Origin: Streptomyces sp. 840.1
GTDB taxonomy: Bacteria; Actinomycetota; Actinomycetes; Streptomycetales; Streptomycetaceae
Direction of reading: 5' to 3'
DNA length: 64,000 bases
Assembly (NCBI RefSeq): GCF_003751445.1
Contig: NZ_RJUU01000001.1
Span: 1,927,001 to 1,991,000, forward strand
The notes beneath the pieces are model-generated. The model saw only the letters and a list, made by a program, of their open reading frames with translations, was not told the DNA's origin and did no database searches. Every line of letters starts with the position of its first letter. Position 1 is the first letter of the stretch. Positions 8,156-17,589 of the stretch are shown here, piece after piece. The translations under genes and the position numbers were made by a program.

Positions 8156-10267
8156 CTACGGCTGGAGCGTCCGCCGGGCCGGGACCACTCCGCCGGCGAC
8201 GGCTCGCTGACGCGGTGCCGCCGTGCCCGTCCAGCAGGTGCCGCGGCGCGACACGAGGCGGCGCAGCCACAGTTCGGTGGAGGCGAGGTCCGCGAGGCCG
8301 TCCAGCGGGAGGGGCTCGCCCTCGGCGGCCGCGCGCAGGGCCTTGCGTACGACGCGGGCCTCGACCAGGCCCGCGTCGGCGAGCAGCGGGGCGTCGAAGA
8401 GGGCGATGAGCTCGGGCAGCGCGGCGCGCAGGCCGGTGCGGGTGACCTCGGTGGAGGTGGCCTGCGACGGCGCGCCCCAGCCGGGCGGCAGCTCGTGGAT
8501 GCCGGTGCCCGCCAGGACCCGGCGCAGGACCGCCGCGCGGGCGCCCGGCTGGACCCTGAGGGACTCGGGGAGCGCGCGGGCGGCGCGTACGACCTGGTTG
8601 TCGAGGAAGGGTGCGTGCAGCCGCTGGCTGCGGACCTCGGCGGCCTGCTCCAGGATCCGGTGGTCGGCGGCGTTCCGGGCGAGCGCGGCTCTGGCGCGGG
8701 CCTCGCCGGGGCGTTGGACGGAGGTGGGGCGGATCGCCGCCTCCTGAAGGCGAACCGATACTTCAGCGAGCGCCTCCCCGGTCAGCCAGCGGGCGGCGGG
8801 ACCCGGGCGCGACCAGGTCAGGGCGGCGAGCGAGGCGTCGGTGGGACTGTCGAGGTCGGGGGTCAGGCGGTTGGCGTCGGGAAGGCGGTCGGCGGCCGCT
8901 TCGAGACCGGTGCGGTACGACGTACGGGCGAGGCGCCGCGCCGCCCGGTACACGGTCAGCGGGACGAACAGGGAGTGCGCGGAGGGCCCTTCGGCCTTGG
9001 CCAGCGCGGCGACCGGGCGCACGAGATGGCGTCGGCGGCGGTCGATCAGCAGGTCGGCCAGGCGGGCCGGGTGGGCGTCGAGCACCTGCCGGGCTCCGTC
9101 GCCCACGAAGTGGTCCGCGCTGCCCGCGGCGAGCCGGCGGCGATGGCGTTCGACGACGACGAGGGAGGGGGCCGGCTCGTCGGTCAGCGGGCCGTTCTCC
9201 AGCTCCGCGTACGGCAGGGCCTCCTCGCCCGCGGCGACGACCACATGGTGGAGCCGGGGGTTGGCGGCGATGACACGGGCGCGTTCGAGCTCGTCCTCGT
9301 GGTCGCGGGTGGTCAGGTCGTTGAACGTGACGGCCAGCAGCCGTTCGCCCGCTCCGGTGCCGTGGCCCAGGAGCGTGCCGGGCAGTCCGGGAAGCCCGGC
9401 GGCGAGCAGGGCGAGGGTGGCGGACGCGCTGCCTCCGGAGAGGTCGGAGCCGATGCCGGGCACGGGCGCCCCTCGTGCGGCACGGCGTTCGGCGGGGCCC
9501 ATGCCGGGGACCGGGCCGGGGTCGGGCGGCAAGGTCTCCGGGGCGTGGCGGGGCGCCAGCAGCCGGGCACGCACGGCTTCGACCAGGGCGTCGCGCACCC
9601 CGTCGACCGCGCTCACCGGATCGAGCTCGGGCGCGGCCACCGCGAGGGAGGCCACGGCCTCGTACCCGGTGATCTCCCGTGAGCCCTCGCGGAGGATCAG
9701 CGCGTGTCCGGGCGGGATGCGTTTCACCCCGGCGTACGGGGTCCCGTCGCGCAGCGCCTCCGGGGTCTCGGGGCAGGCGAGCAGGGCCGCGAGGTGGCCG
9801 ATGTCGAGCTGCGCCTCGATGAGGTCCGCGAGCGGGAGCGCGGCGGTGGCGTACGCCGTGCCGCCGGCCCACGGTGTGTAGAAGACGGGACGGGCTCCGG
9901 CGAGGTCACCCACCACGGTGATCCGTCGCCCTATCTGGACGACCGCCGTGTAGCTGCCCGTCCACGCGGTGAGGTGGCGCAGGGCTCCGCCGCGGGCGGC
10001 GAGCAGCCCGACGCGCAGCTGTTCGTCGCTGGCGCCGCAGCAGCCGAGCACGGCGAGCCGGACCGTGGGCGCGCCCTCGGCCGTGTCCACCCGGACAGTG
10101 CGGATCTCGTCGGGCCGCCAGTCCCCGACCGCCCAGAGCGGATCCGGGTCCCCCCAAAGGAGTTGGGAACCCACGGGGTGCATCGTGCGCCCCTCGTCAC
10201 TCGCGCCGACCACTCCGGCCGTGCCGAAGCTCGCGGCGATACTGCTCCAGCCCACCAACCAACGCAT
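8156..10267 (-). CDS. Asparagine-synthetase-like protein with degenerate PP-loop
   Basis: The 703-residue protein has the two-part layout of class B asparagine synthetases and lasso-peptide cyclases. An N-terminal Ntn-like half (residues ~1-215) is followed by a synthetase half. The residue after the initiator Met is Arg, so the Cys nucleophile of the glutaminase site is absent. The ATP-pyrophosphatase loop reads LSGGSASA instead of the canonical SGG-x-DS, so the conserved Asp is Ala. I chose ATG 10267 because GGAGG sits five bases before it; a GTG at 10279 would leave no room for one. No lasso precursor or protease gene is adjacent. Catalytic activity is doubtful, and a structural or regulatory role is possible. 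Confidence 0.82.
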   Translation of the reverse strand: MRWLVGWSSIAASFGTAGVVGASDEGRTMHPVGSQLLWGDPDPLWAVGDWRPDEIRTVRVDTAEGAPTVRLAVLGCCGASDEQLRVGLLAARGGALRHLTAWTGSYTAVVQIGRRITVVGDLAGARPVFYTPWAGGTAYATAALPLADLIEAQLDIGHLAALLACPETPEALRDGTPYAGVKRIPPGHALILREGSREITGYEAVASLAVAAPELDPVSAVDGVRDALVEAVRARLLAPRHAPETLPPDPGPVPGMGPAERRAARGAPVPGIGSDLSGGSASATLALLAAGLPGLPGTLLGHGTGAGERLLAVTFNDLTTRDHEDELERARVIAANPRLHHVVVAAGEEALPYAELENGPLTDEPAPSLVVVERHRRRLAAGSADHFVGDGARQVLDAHPARLADLLIDRRRRHLVRPVAALAKAEGPSAHSLFVPLTVYRAARRLARTSYRTGLEAAADRLPDANRLTPDLDSPTDASLAALTWSRPGPAARWLTGEALAEVSVRLQEAAIRPTSVQRPGEARARAALARNAADHRILEQAAEVRSQRLHAPFLDNQVVRAARALPESLRVQPGARAAVLRRVLAGTGIHELPPGWGAPSQATSTEVTRTGLRAALPELIALFDAPLLADAGLVEARVVRKALRAAAEGEPLPLDGLADLASTELWLRRLVSRRGTCWTGTAAPRQRAVAGGVVPARRTLQP

Positions 10268-11921
10268 CGCCGCCTCCACAGGCTGTGGACAAAACGGCGC
10301 GGCTGGGCGTTATCGGGAGAACTCCGGTAACGCGCGGCGCCGTTGCGGACATGCTGCCACGACAAAGGCGTGCAGGAGTGGCTACGGACGGCGCACGTCG
10401 TGAGCGCATGCGCCCCTGGCAAAGGCCGGAGCGGGACTGCCGGCCGCACCGACGGGCAGATCGCCCGCGCGCGTCGTACCCGGCAGCAACGGAGTTACGG
10501 ATGCCGCCTGTTGCCTCCTTCCGCGCGTACCGCCGACGGGACCCCGATCCGGCCACGGCGCGTACCCTCGCCCCGGCAGCCGACGCGATGTCCGCGAACC
10601 CGCCGGCCCAACCTCGCCCGACGGGCGACATTCGGCCAATCTCAGGACGCCTTGGAACCGGATCACCGGAAGTCCATGACCGCCTTCATCCGCATATCTC
10701 CCATTCTGTTCCCGCCCTCATCGGACAAGATCACGGGCCGCCGCAGGCCACCTCAAGGTCCGGGAACGGTTCGGCGGAGCCGCACGCGTCCCCGAGCGGG
10801 CTCCCGCCGGGGCTCTCACCGGGATCCCGAGCGGCCGCCCGCACGAACTCCCGCCCGAACCTCCCACGCGAGCGCGCGCGTGGGTGTGTTTCGACCGGCT
10901 GCCTCATGACCCCCCGCGCGGGCCACGCCGGACACCCCGGCACCGATTCTCGCCCCGCCCGACGCAGGTTCCGCCGCGCGGCCCGAGGCGGGGCCGGCGT
11001 CCAGTCCGGGAGGCACGGTTCGCCTCCCGGACCTGTCCACCGCCTGCGGGGAATGAGACGGCGGTTTCCCCCAGCCCGAAGCGTCCAGCGCGACGGGCCG
11101 ACCCACGCAGCACCCATGCAAGCGCTTCCGTACGGACCCGGCCAGAGCGCACGGCCGGGCGCACGGCCACACGCCAGGAGCGCGGCGGAAGGCCCGGAAC
11201 GGGACCTCCACAAGGGCCGGCCCGCCCCCGCGAACCATGCGTCGTCCGACCGTCCGGCACCCGGACAACGCCTGGTCAGAGCGGAGTTCAGGGATGCGGA
11301 CGACGGATCGGCGCCCGCCCGCGCGCCCCGTGCACGCCTCCCCGCCACCCCCGTCCGCGCCTCCCCGGCACGCCGCCCGCGCCTCCTCGACACCCCGCCC
11401 GCACCTCCCCGGCCCGCCCCTGCCCGCGCCTCCCCGGCGCCCCGTCCGCGCCCCTCCGGCCGCCATCCGGGCCCGCCCCCGAACGCCGCTCCCCCGGCTC
11501 GTCCCTGGACGCTTCCCCAGGTGCGCACGGCGGACCACACCCCTCCTCCACCTCCCCCCGCATTCCCTCCGCCCGGCCTTCACTTCTCCTCCGCCTGCCG
11601 CCCACCACGTCCGCCCCGCCCGCTCCTCCCACCTCAGGAGCCCCCCGGTTCGCCGCTGTCCGCCGTCGCCCGACGCACTCGGCAGCCGAAGGCGCCGGGC
11701 GGGCAACAATCCCGCCATACGGACGTCCGCCCCTTAACGGTAGGGATGCGGCGAACTACGCTGGGTTTACTGATGTTCTCAGCAGAGCGGCATATTCCTC
11801 GGGGCTCGGCCAAATGCGTGTGCGGTCGGAGTGCGAGGGTTCGTCCCTGGGGAGAACACGGTACGAATGCCGCGCGCCGCAACGGTGTCGCGGCTGCCGT
11901 CTGTGTGTCGAGGGGTGGCGC
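10268..11921. other. 1.65-kb gene-free divergent interval with strong C/G strand asymmetry
   Basis: This long spacer separates two divergently transcribed genes. Bases ~10270-10780 are of ordinary composition. From ~10780 to 11700 the + strand becomes extremely C-rich, with many degenerate CGCCTCCCCGG-like blocks (most dense at 11300-11650). Every frame there reads as Pro/Arg/Ala or Gly/Arg low complexity, so I do not call a protein. From ~11700 to 11920 composition normalises and gives the likely leader and promoter of the sporulation gene. A small RNA or long untranslated leader could lie here, but I cannot delimit one. Confidence 0.55.
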
Positions 11922-13562
11922 ATGTCCAGGGAGCAACGCGGACCGAACGACAAGCTCGGAACCGTTCTCGCCCTCGCGGGAATCAGCAACGCCGGGCTCG
12001 CCCGGCGGGTCAACGACCTCGGGGCGCAGCGCGGACTGACACTTCGGTACGACAAGACGTCGGTGGCCAGGTGGGTCTCCAAGGGCATGGTGCCGCAGGG
12101 CGCCGCGCCCCATCTCATCGCTGCGGCGATCGGCGCCAAGCTCGGCCGGCCGGTCCCGCTGCACGAGATCGGGCTCGCCGATGCCGACCCCGCGCCGGAG
12201 GTCGGTCTGACGTTCCCGCGCGATGTGGGTGAGGCGGTGCGCTCCGCGACCGAGCTGTACCGGCTGGATCTGGCCGGGCGGCGGGCCGGCAGCGGTGGCA
12301 TCTGGCAGTCGCTCGCGGGCTCGTTCTCGGTGAGTGCGTACGCCACTCCCGCGTCGCGCTGGCTGATATCCCCCGCCGACCCGTCGGTGGCCCGCGCCTC
12401 GGCGGCCGCCGAGGCGGCGGTGCTCGGCACGCAGGGCGCACGGGGCGCAGCGGGGGCGCAGGGCGCGCCCGGTGCCGCGGCGCCGCCCGGCGTACCCGGG
12501 CAGCACATCCTGACCGGGACGCCACTCGTACCCGGTCAGGCGGGGGCGCCGCCGGTCCACGGGCACGGTGCGCCGCCGGTGCCGGGGCACAGCGTGTCGA
12601 TCCCGGCCCAGCCGGGGCCGGAGTCCGCGCACGGGGTCTCGCCGCTGCGGGTCGGCCACAGCGATGTGTCCAAACTGCGCGAGGCCGCCCAGGACGCCCG
12701 GCGCTGGGACTCCAAGTACGGCGGCGGGGACTGGCGTTCGTCCATGGTGCCGGAGTGCTTACGGGTCGACGCCGCACCGCTGCTGCTGGGTTCGTACAGC
12801 GACGAGGTGGGCCGCGCGCTCTTCGGAGCCGCTGCCGAACTGACCAGGCTGGCCGGCTGGATGGCCTTCGACACCGGCCAGCAGGAGGCCGCGCAGCGCT
12901 ACTACATCCAGGCGCTGCGTCTGGCGCGCGCCGCGGCCGACGTACCGCTCGGTGGCTACGTCCTCGCCTCCATGTCCCTGCAGGCGACCTACCGCGGCTT
13001 CGCCGACGAGGGGGTCGACCTGGCGCAGGCCGCCGTGGAGCGCAACCGGGGGCTCGCGACGGCGCGCACGATGAGCTTCTTCCGCCTGGTGGAGGCGCGG
13101 GCCCACGCGAAGGCGAGCGACGCACCGGCCGCGGGGGCCGCGCTGAAGGCCGCCGAGGGGTGGCTGGAGCGCTCCCGGGACGGGGACGCGGACCCGTCCT
13201 GGCTGGGCTTCTACTCGTACGACCGGTTCGCGGCCGACGCGGCGGAGTGCCACCTCGACCTGAAGGCGCCGAGGCAGGTGCGGCGCTTCACCGAGCAGGC
13301 GCTGTCCAGGCCGACCGAGGAGTTCGTCCGCTCGCACGGGCTGCGGCTCGTGGTGTCGGCCGTCGCGGAACTGGAATCGGGGAATCTGGACGCGGCCTGC
13401 GCGGCCGGCACCCGCGCGGTGGAGGTGGCGGGCCGCATCTCGTCGGCGCGGACCACCGAGTACGTGCGCGACCTGCTGCACCGGCTGGAGCCCTACGGGG
13501 ACGAGCCGCGCGTCGCCGAGCTGCGGGAACGCGCCCGCCCGCTGCTGGTGGCACCCGCGTAG
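11922..13562 (+). CDS. Sporulation-associated HTH/TPR regulator containing a TTA codon
   Basis: The 546-residue protein begins with an XRE-like helix-turn-helix region (residues ~8-75: [19 protein letters not shown], then [15 protein letters not shown]). It continues through a Gly/Ala/Pro/Gln-rich collagen-like linker (~165-235) into TPR-like helices (~290-540). ATG 11922 is preceded by AGGGG at normal spacing; an open frame extending 1 kb upstream is composition-driven and rejected. Codon 280 (12759-12761) is TTA, in ECLRVD, so translation should depend on the bldA leucyl-tRNA. It appears orthologous to SCO4114 of S. coelicolor, annotated as sporulation associated (recall). A terminator hairpin follows. 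Confidence 0.88.
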   Translation: MSREQRGPNDKLGTVLALAGISNAGLARRVNDLGAQRGLTLRYDKTSVARWVSKGMVPQGAAPHLIAAAIGAKLGRPVPLHEIGLADADPAPEVGLTFPRDVGEAVRSATELYRLDLAGRRAGSGGIWQSLAGSFSVSAYATPASRWLISPADPSVARASAAAEAAVLGTQGARGAAGAQGAPGAAAPPGVPGQHILTGTPLVPGQAGAPPVHGHGAPPVPGHSVSIPAQPGPESAHGVSPLRVGHSDVSKLREAAQDARRWDSKYGGGDWRSSMVPECLRVDAAPLLLGSYSDEVGRALFGAAAELTRLAGWMAFDTGQQEAAQRYYIQALRLARAAADVPLGGYVLASMSLQATYRGFADEGVDLAQAAVERNRGLATARTMSFFRLVEARAHAKASDAPAAGAALKAAEGWLERSRDGDADPSWLGFYSYDRFAADAAECHLDLKAPRQVRRFTEQALSRPTEEFVRSHGLRLVVSAVAELESGNLDAACAAGTRAVEVAGRISSARTTEYVRDLLHRLEPYGDEPRVAELRERARPLLVAPA

Positions 13563-13575
13563 GACCCCTCTCGCC

Positions 13576-13603
13576 GGGTGCCGGGCCCGCGGGTCCGGCA
13601 CCC
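13576..13603 (+). terminator. Hairpin after the sporulation-associated gene
   Basis: GGGTGCCGG (13576-13584) pairs with CCGGCACCC (13595-13603) around a GC-rich 10-base loop, 14 bases after the stop codon. There is no U-run, as is usual for streptomycete terminators. Confidence 0.6.
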
Positions 13604-13695
13604 GCGCCGCCGGAATCCCGGGCGCCACGCTGGCCCCGCGGGGTTTGAGTGCGTTGTCAGTGGGTCAGTGCACTATCGGGGTGGGAGGTGGCGTG

Positions 13696-14952
13696 ATGAT
13701 GACGCACGCGGCGTACGACTGCGATGTGCTGGTGATCGGCGGCGGGATCGTCGGTCTGTCGACCGCGTACGCGATCACGCGGACCGCTCCCGGCACCAGG
13801 GTGACCGTGCTGGAGAAGGAGTGGGGCCCCGCGCGCCATCAGACGGGCCGCAACAGCGGAGTGATCCACAGCGGCATCTACTACCGCCCGGGTTCCCTCA
13901 AGGCACGGTACGCGCTGCGCGGCGGCGCCGAGATGGTCGAGTTCTGCCGGGAACACGGCATCGCGCACGCGGTGACCGGCAAGCTGATCGTCGCGACCGG
14001 GCGCTCCGAGCTCCCCCGGCTGCACGCACTGGTGCAGCGCGGCCGCGAGCACGGGCTGCCGGTGGCCGAGCTGGGACCGGCGCAGATCGCGGAGTACGAA
14101 CCCCGGGTGCGCGGCCTCGCCGCGATCCGGGTGGGCACGACGGGGGTGTGCGACTTCGGAGCGGTCACCGAGCGGTTCGCCGCCGAGGTCCGGGCCGGCG
14201 GCGGGCTGATCAGGTTCGGCGCCGAGGTGACCGCGATCGACCGGCGCCCCTGGGGCGTCGCGGTGCGGACGGCGGACGGCCTGGTGGTGCGGGCCCGGGT
14301 GCTCGTCAACTGCGCGGGGCTGCACTGCGACCGGGTGGCCCGGCTGGCGGGCGACGACCCGGGGATGCGGATCGTGCCGTTCCGGGGGGAGTACTACGAG
14401 CTGGCCCGACCCGATCTGGTGCGCGGCCTGGTCTACCCGGTGCCCGATCCGGCGTTCCCGTTCCTCGGCGTGCACCTGACCCGCGGCCACGACGGCGGTG
14501 TGCACGTCGGACCGAACGCGGTGCCCGCGCTGGCCCGCGAGGGCTACGGCTGGCCGGTCGTGCGCCCGCGCGAGCTGATGGACACGCTGAGCTGGCCGGG
14601 CTCCTGGCGGATCGCGCGCAGACACTGGCGGTACGGGGCGGGCGAGGTGCACCGCTCGCTGTCGAAACACGCCTTCACGACGGCCGTGCGACGGCTGCTG
14701 CCCGAGGTCACGGAGGCCGATCTGCGGCCCGCGCCGGCCGGGGTCAGGGCCCAGGCGGTCCTCCGGGACGGCACCCTGGTGGACGATTTCCTGATCCGCG
14801 AGGCGCCGCACACCGTGCATGTGCTGAACGCCCCGTCGCCCGCCGCCACGGCCTCCCTGCCCATCGGGCGGGAGGTCGCGCGCAGGGCGCTGCTGAGAGC
14901 GCAGGGGACGGGGTGGAAGCCGCCCGCCGTAGAATCGGGGCATTGTGTCTGA
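13696..14952 (+). CDS. lhgO: L-2-hydroxyglutarate oxidase (FAD-dependent)
   Basis: The 418-residue protein belongs to the DAO family and oxidises L-2-hydroxyglutarate to 2-oxoglutarate, a metabolite-repair reaction that passes electrons to the quinone pool. The dinucleotide motif VLVIGGGIVGLSTAYA sits near residue 10. The family-specific segment GRNSGVIHSGIYYRPGS lies near 55, and a C-terminal FAD-contact region (HVLNAPSPAATASLPIG) near 375. Start choice is between GTG 13693, ATG 13696 and ATG 13699, all behind a GGGAGGTG Shine-Dalgarno; I prefer 13696. The stop overlaps the trmB start by 8 bases, so the two are translationally coupled. Confidence 0.9.
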   Translation: MMTHAAYDCDVLVIGGGIVGLSTAYAITRTAPGTRVTVLEKEWGPARHQTGRNSGVIHSGIYYRPGSLKARYALRGGAEMVEFCREHGIAHAVTGKLIVATGRSELPRLHALVQRGREHGLPVAELGPAQIAEYEPRVRGLAAIRVGTTGVCDFGAVTERFAAEVRAGGGLIRFGAEVTAIDRRPWGVAVRTADGLVVRARVLVNCAGLHCDRVARLAGDDPGMRIVPFRGEYYELARPDLVRGLVYPVPDPAFPFLGVHLTRGHDGGVHVGPNAVPALAREGYGWPVVRPRELMDTLSWPGSWRIARRHWRYGAGEVHRSLSKHAFTTAVRRLLPEVTEADLRPAPAGVRAQAVLRDGTLVDDFLIREAPHTVHVLNAPSPAATASLPIGREVARRALLRAQGTGWKPPAVESGHCV

Positions 14953-15811
14953 GCCCATGAACCCCTCCCCCGCGACGCCCGGCGACGCCGCGCCCGGAGC
15001 CGAACCTGCGCCGACCGCCTCGTCCGCCACCGCCGGAATCCCGGACGAGCTGCGCGCCGCGGCCCTGGACCGCCAGCGCAGGCTGCGTCAGGCGCCCCGC
15101 TTCCCCGGGGGCCCGGCGGCCGATCCCGCCGGCTCGCACCACGAGCGCCGGATCCGCAGCTTCCAGCCGCGCCGCAGCCGGGTCTCGCCCGGCCAGCAGG
15201 ACGCTCTGGAGCGGCTCTGGCCGAAGTGGGGCCTGGACATCGACGGGCTGCGGGTCCTCGATCTGCCCGAGCTGTTCGACGGGCTGCCGGTGGTGCTGGA
15301 GATCGGCTTCGGCATGGGCGAGGCCACCGCGCAGATGGCAGCCGACGACCCGGGCACCGGCATCCTCGCCGTTGACGTGCACACCCCGGGCCAGGGCAAC
15401 CTGCTGCGTCTCGCTGACCGGAACGGCATGTCCAACATCCGGGTCGCCAACGGCGACGCGATCATCCTGCTGCGGGAGATGCTGACGCCGGACTCGCTGG
15501 ACGGGCTCCGGGTGTACTTCCCCGACCCGTGGCCCAAGTCCCGCCACCACAAGCGCCGGCTGATCCAGCCGGAGTTCCTCGACCTGGTGGCGCAGCGGCT
15601 GAAGCCCGGAGCGGTGCTGCACTGCGCGACCGACTGGGAGCCGTACGCCGAGCAGATGCTGGAGGTGCTGAGCGCGCACCCGGGCTTCGAGAACACGGCG
15701 GCGGACGGCGGTTACGCGCCTCGGCCGGAGTTCCGGCCGCTGACCCGGTTCGAGGGGCAGGGCCTGGACAAGGGCCACGTAGTGCACGACCTGCTGTTCG
15801 CCCGCCGCTGA
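14945..15811 (+). CDS. trmB: tRNA (guanine-N7-)-methyltransferase TrmB
   Basis: The 288-residue enzyme methylates N7 of guanine 46 in the variable loop of tRNA using SAM. The SAM-binding glycine motif (VLEIGFGMGEATAQMA) lies near residue 118. The TrmB signature YFPDPWPKSRHHKRRL lies near 192, and the substrate-binding end motif TRFEGQG near 268. The N-terminal ~60 residues are a Pro/Ala-rich streptomycete extension. The GTG start overlaps the end of lhgO, giving a two-gene operon. Confidence 0.95.
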   Translation: MSEPMNPSPATPGDAAPGAEPAPTASSATAGIPDELRAAALDRQRRLRQAPRFPGGPAADPAGSHHERRIRSFQPRRSRVSPGQQDALERLWPKWGLDIDGLRVLDLPELFDGLPVVLEIGFGMGEATAQMAADDPGTGILAVDVHTPGQGNLLRLADRNGMSNIRVANGDAIILLREMLTPDSLDGLRVYFPDPWPKSRHHKRRLIQPEFLDLVAQRLKPGAVLHCATDWEPYAEQMLEVLSAHPGFENTAADGGYAPRPEFRPLTRFEGQGLDKGHVVHDLLFARR

Positions 15812-15960
15812 CCCCGTCGCTGACCCCTCAGCCACCCGGGCCGCCCCGGCCGCGGCAGCCTGGGCCACGCCGCGACAGCCGTGGCCAAGAAGGCGTCCCG
15901 GTGGGCGGGACCCGGCCGAACGCCATGGCCGTTGTCAGTCCTCCTCGTTAGGGTCAAGGG

Positions 15961-17589
15961 GTGTCCGACGGTTCTGTCCAGCATCAGCGGCAGTCGCAGC
16001 CGGCCGTCCCGGTGCTCGAGGAGCAGCGGGTCGGCGAGATCCTGGCTGCCGTGCCGGAGCACGGCCAGTGGCGTTACCACCCACGCCGCGTCGGCATGCT
16101 GTGGCGGAGCAAGACGCTCCGCGTCGTCGCCGTCTTCACCGCGCTGGCTCTCTGCGGCCTGGTGATCCTCGCTCTGGTCCGGGATCAGACGGGCACTCAG
16201 GGGCTCCTCGTCGGACTGGGCCTCGCGGTGCTGCCGGTCCCGTTGCTGATGACGGCGTTCCGCTGGCTGGACCGGGTCGAACCGGGCCCGTGGCGCAACA
16301 TGCTGTTCGCCTTCGCCTGGGGTGCCTGCGCGGCCGCCCTCGTCGCGATCCTCGCCAATTCCTTCGCGACCCAGTGGATCGCCACGGCCACCGCCGACCC
16401 GGGCAGCGCGGACACCCTGGGCGCCACCGTCATAGCGCCCGTCGTCGAGGAGAGTGCCAAGGCCGCGGCCGTACTGCTGCTCTTCCTGTTCCGAAGACGC
16501 GACTTCAACGGGATCGTCGACGGTCTGGTCGTCGCCGGATTCGCCGCGACGGGCTTCGCCTTCACCGAGAACATCCTCTATCTGGGCAACGCCTTCGGCG
16601 AGGACCAGCAAACGGGCTCGGGGTTCGCGTCGGTGACGGTAGCGACGTTCTTCGTACGGGCGGTGATGTCGCCGTTCGCGCATCCGCTGTTCACCGTCAT
16701 GACCGGCATCGGTTTCGGGCTCGCCGCGAGCAGCGCACACCACCAGCGGTTCCGCCGCATCGCGCTGCCGCTGCTCGGCCTGGTCCTCGCGATGGGCATG
16801 CACGCCCTGTGGAACGGCTCGGCGACGTTCGGCCCGTACGGTTTCTACGTGGTGTACGGCGTGTTCATGGTGCCCGCCTTCGGCCTGGTGACCTGGCTGG
16901 CCATCTGGTCCCGGCTGCGCGACCTGCGCACCCTGGCCGTCGAGCTGCCCGCCTACGCAGCGGCCGGCTGGCTCTCCCCCGCCGAGCCCCTGGCCCTGTC
17001 GTCGATGCGGGCACGCGGCATGGCCAGGGACACCGCACGCCGGTGGCAGACGACGGGAGCCGGCCCGTACGGCCACCGGGGCTACGTACCGGCTCCGGTC
17101 ACCCCTCAGGCCAGGGCCCATGCCAAGGCCCGGGGGAAGGCGGCGGCCCGTGCGGTCGCCGAGTACGAGTCGTTCGCGACGTCACTGGCCTTCCTGCGCC
17201 GGCAGGCCCGCCGCGGCACGGCCGGCCCGGATCTGGCAGAACGCGAGCTGGAGCTGCTGCACCATCTGTGGCAGCGCCGCGAGGTCGCCGGGCCCGCCCT
17301 GGCGTACGCGGCGGGCCGCCTGCGCCCCCGGCACACCCGTCCGACGCGCCCGTCCTACCCGGGCTACGGGGCGCACCAGCCCCACGGCGCCCCCGCCCCG
17401 CACCCGGGCCCGGTCCCGTACGGCCAACAGCCTTACCCCGCGTACCCGTACGGCCAGCAGCCCTACGGCCCGCAGCCGTACAGCCCGCCGTCCTACGACC
17501 CGCAGTCCTACAACCCACCGCCGTACGGGCAGCAGCCCTACGGCCAACAGCCGCACGGCCAACAGCCTTACGGCGGGCCGCAGTCCTAG
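15961..17589 (+). CDS. PrsW-type intramembrane metalloprotease with Tyr/Gln/Pro-rich tail
   Basis: The 542-residue membrane protein has about eight hydrophobic helices between residues ~55 and 320. The PrsW-family sites are visible: the glutamate pair in APVVEESAKAAAV near residue 162, FAFTENILYLGNAF near 202, a histidine in PFAHPLFTVMTG near 240, and GMHALWNG near 280. The founding member, Bacillus PrsW, cleaves anti-sigma factor RsiW; the substrate here is unknown. The C-terminal ~70 residues are a cytoplasmic repeat of YGQQP/YGPQP units. The GTG start follows an AGGG-rich leader. Its stop codon overlaps the stop of the opposing aldo/keto reductase. Confidence 0.88.
   Translation: MSDGSVQHQRQSQPAVPVLEEQRVGEILAAVPEHGQWRYHPRRVGMLWRSKTLRVVAVFTALALCGLVILALVRDQTGTQGLLVGLGLAVLPVPLLMTAFRWLDRVEPGPWRNMLFAFAWGACAAALVAILANSFATQWIATATADPGSADTLGATVIAPVVEESAKAAAVLLLFLFRRRDFNGIVDGLVVAGFAATGFAFTENILYLGNAFGEDQQTGSGFASVTVATFFVRAVMSPFAHPLFTVMTGIGFGLAASSAHHQRFRRIALPLLGLVLAMGMHALWNGSATFGPYGFYVVYGVFMVPAFGLVTWLAIWSRLRDLRTLAVELPAYAAAGWLSPAEPLALSSMRARGMARDTARRWQTTGAGPYGHRGYVPAPVTPQARAHAKARGKAAARAVAEYESFATSLAFLRRQARRGTAGPDLAERELELLHHLWQRREVAGPALAYAAGRLRPRHTRPTRPSYPGYGAHQPHGAPAPHPGPVPYGQQPYPAYPYGQQPYGPQPYSPPSYDPQSYNPPPYGQQPYGQQPHGQQPYGGPQS

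Noticed and set aside
4915..8409. 1164-codon open frame antisense to the BTAD regulator
   Set aside because: Another GC-rich shadow; no start context and no recognisable motifs.
8156..10267. Lasso-peptide cyclase
   Set aside because: No precursor peptide, B1/B2 leader-peptidase or exporter genes are adjacent, and the PP-loop Asp is missing.
10884..11921. In-frame N-terminal extension of the sporulation-associated protein by ~346 codons
   Set aside because: The extension is Pro/Arg/Ala low complexity from the C-rich spacer. The ATG at 11922 has a Shine-Dalgarno and begins the conserved HTH.
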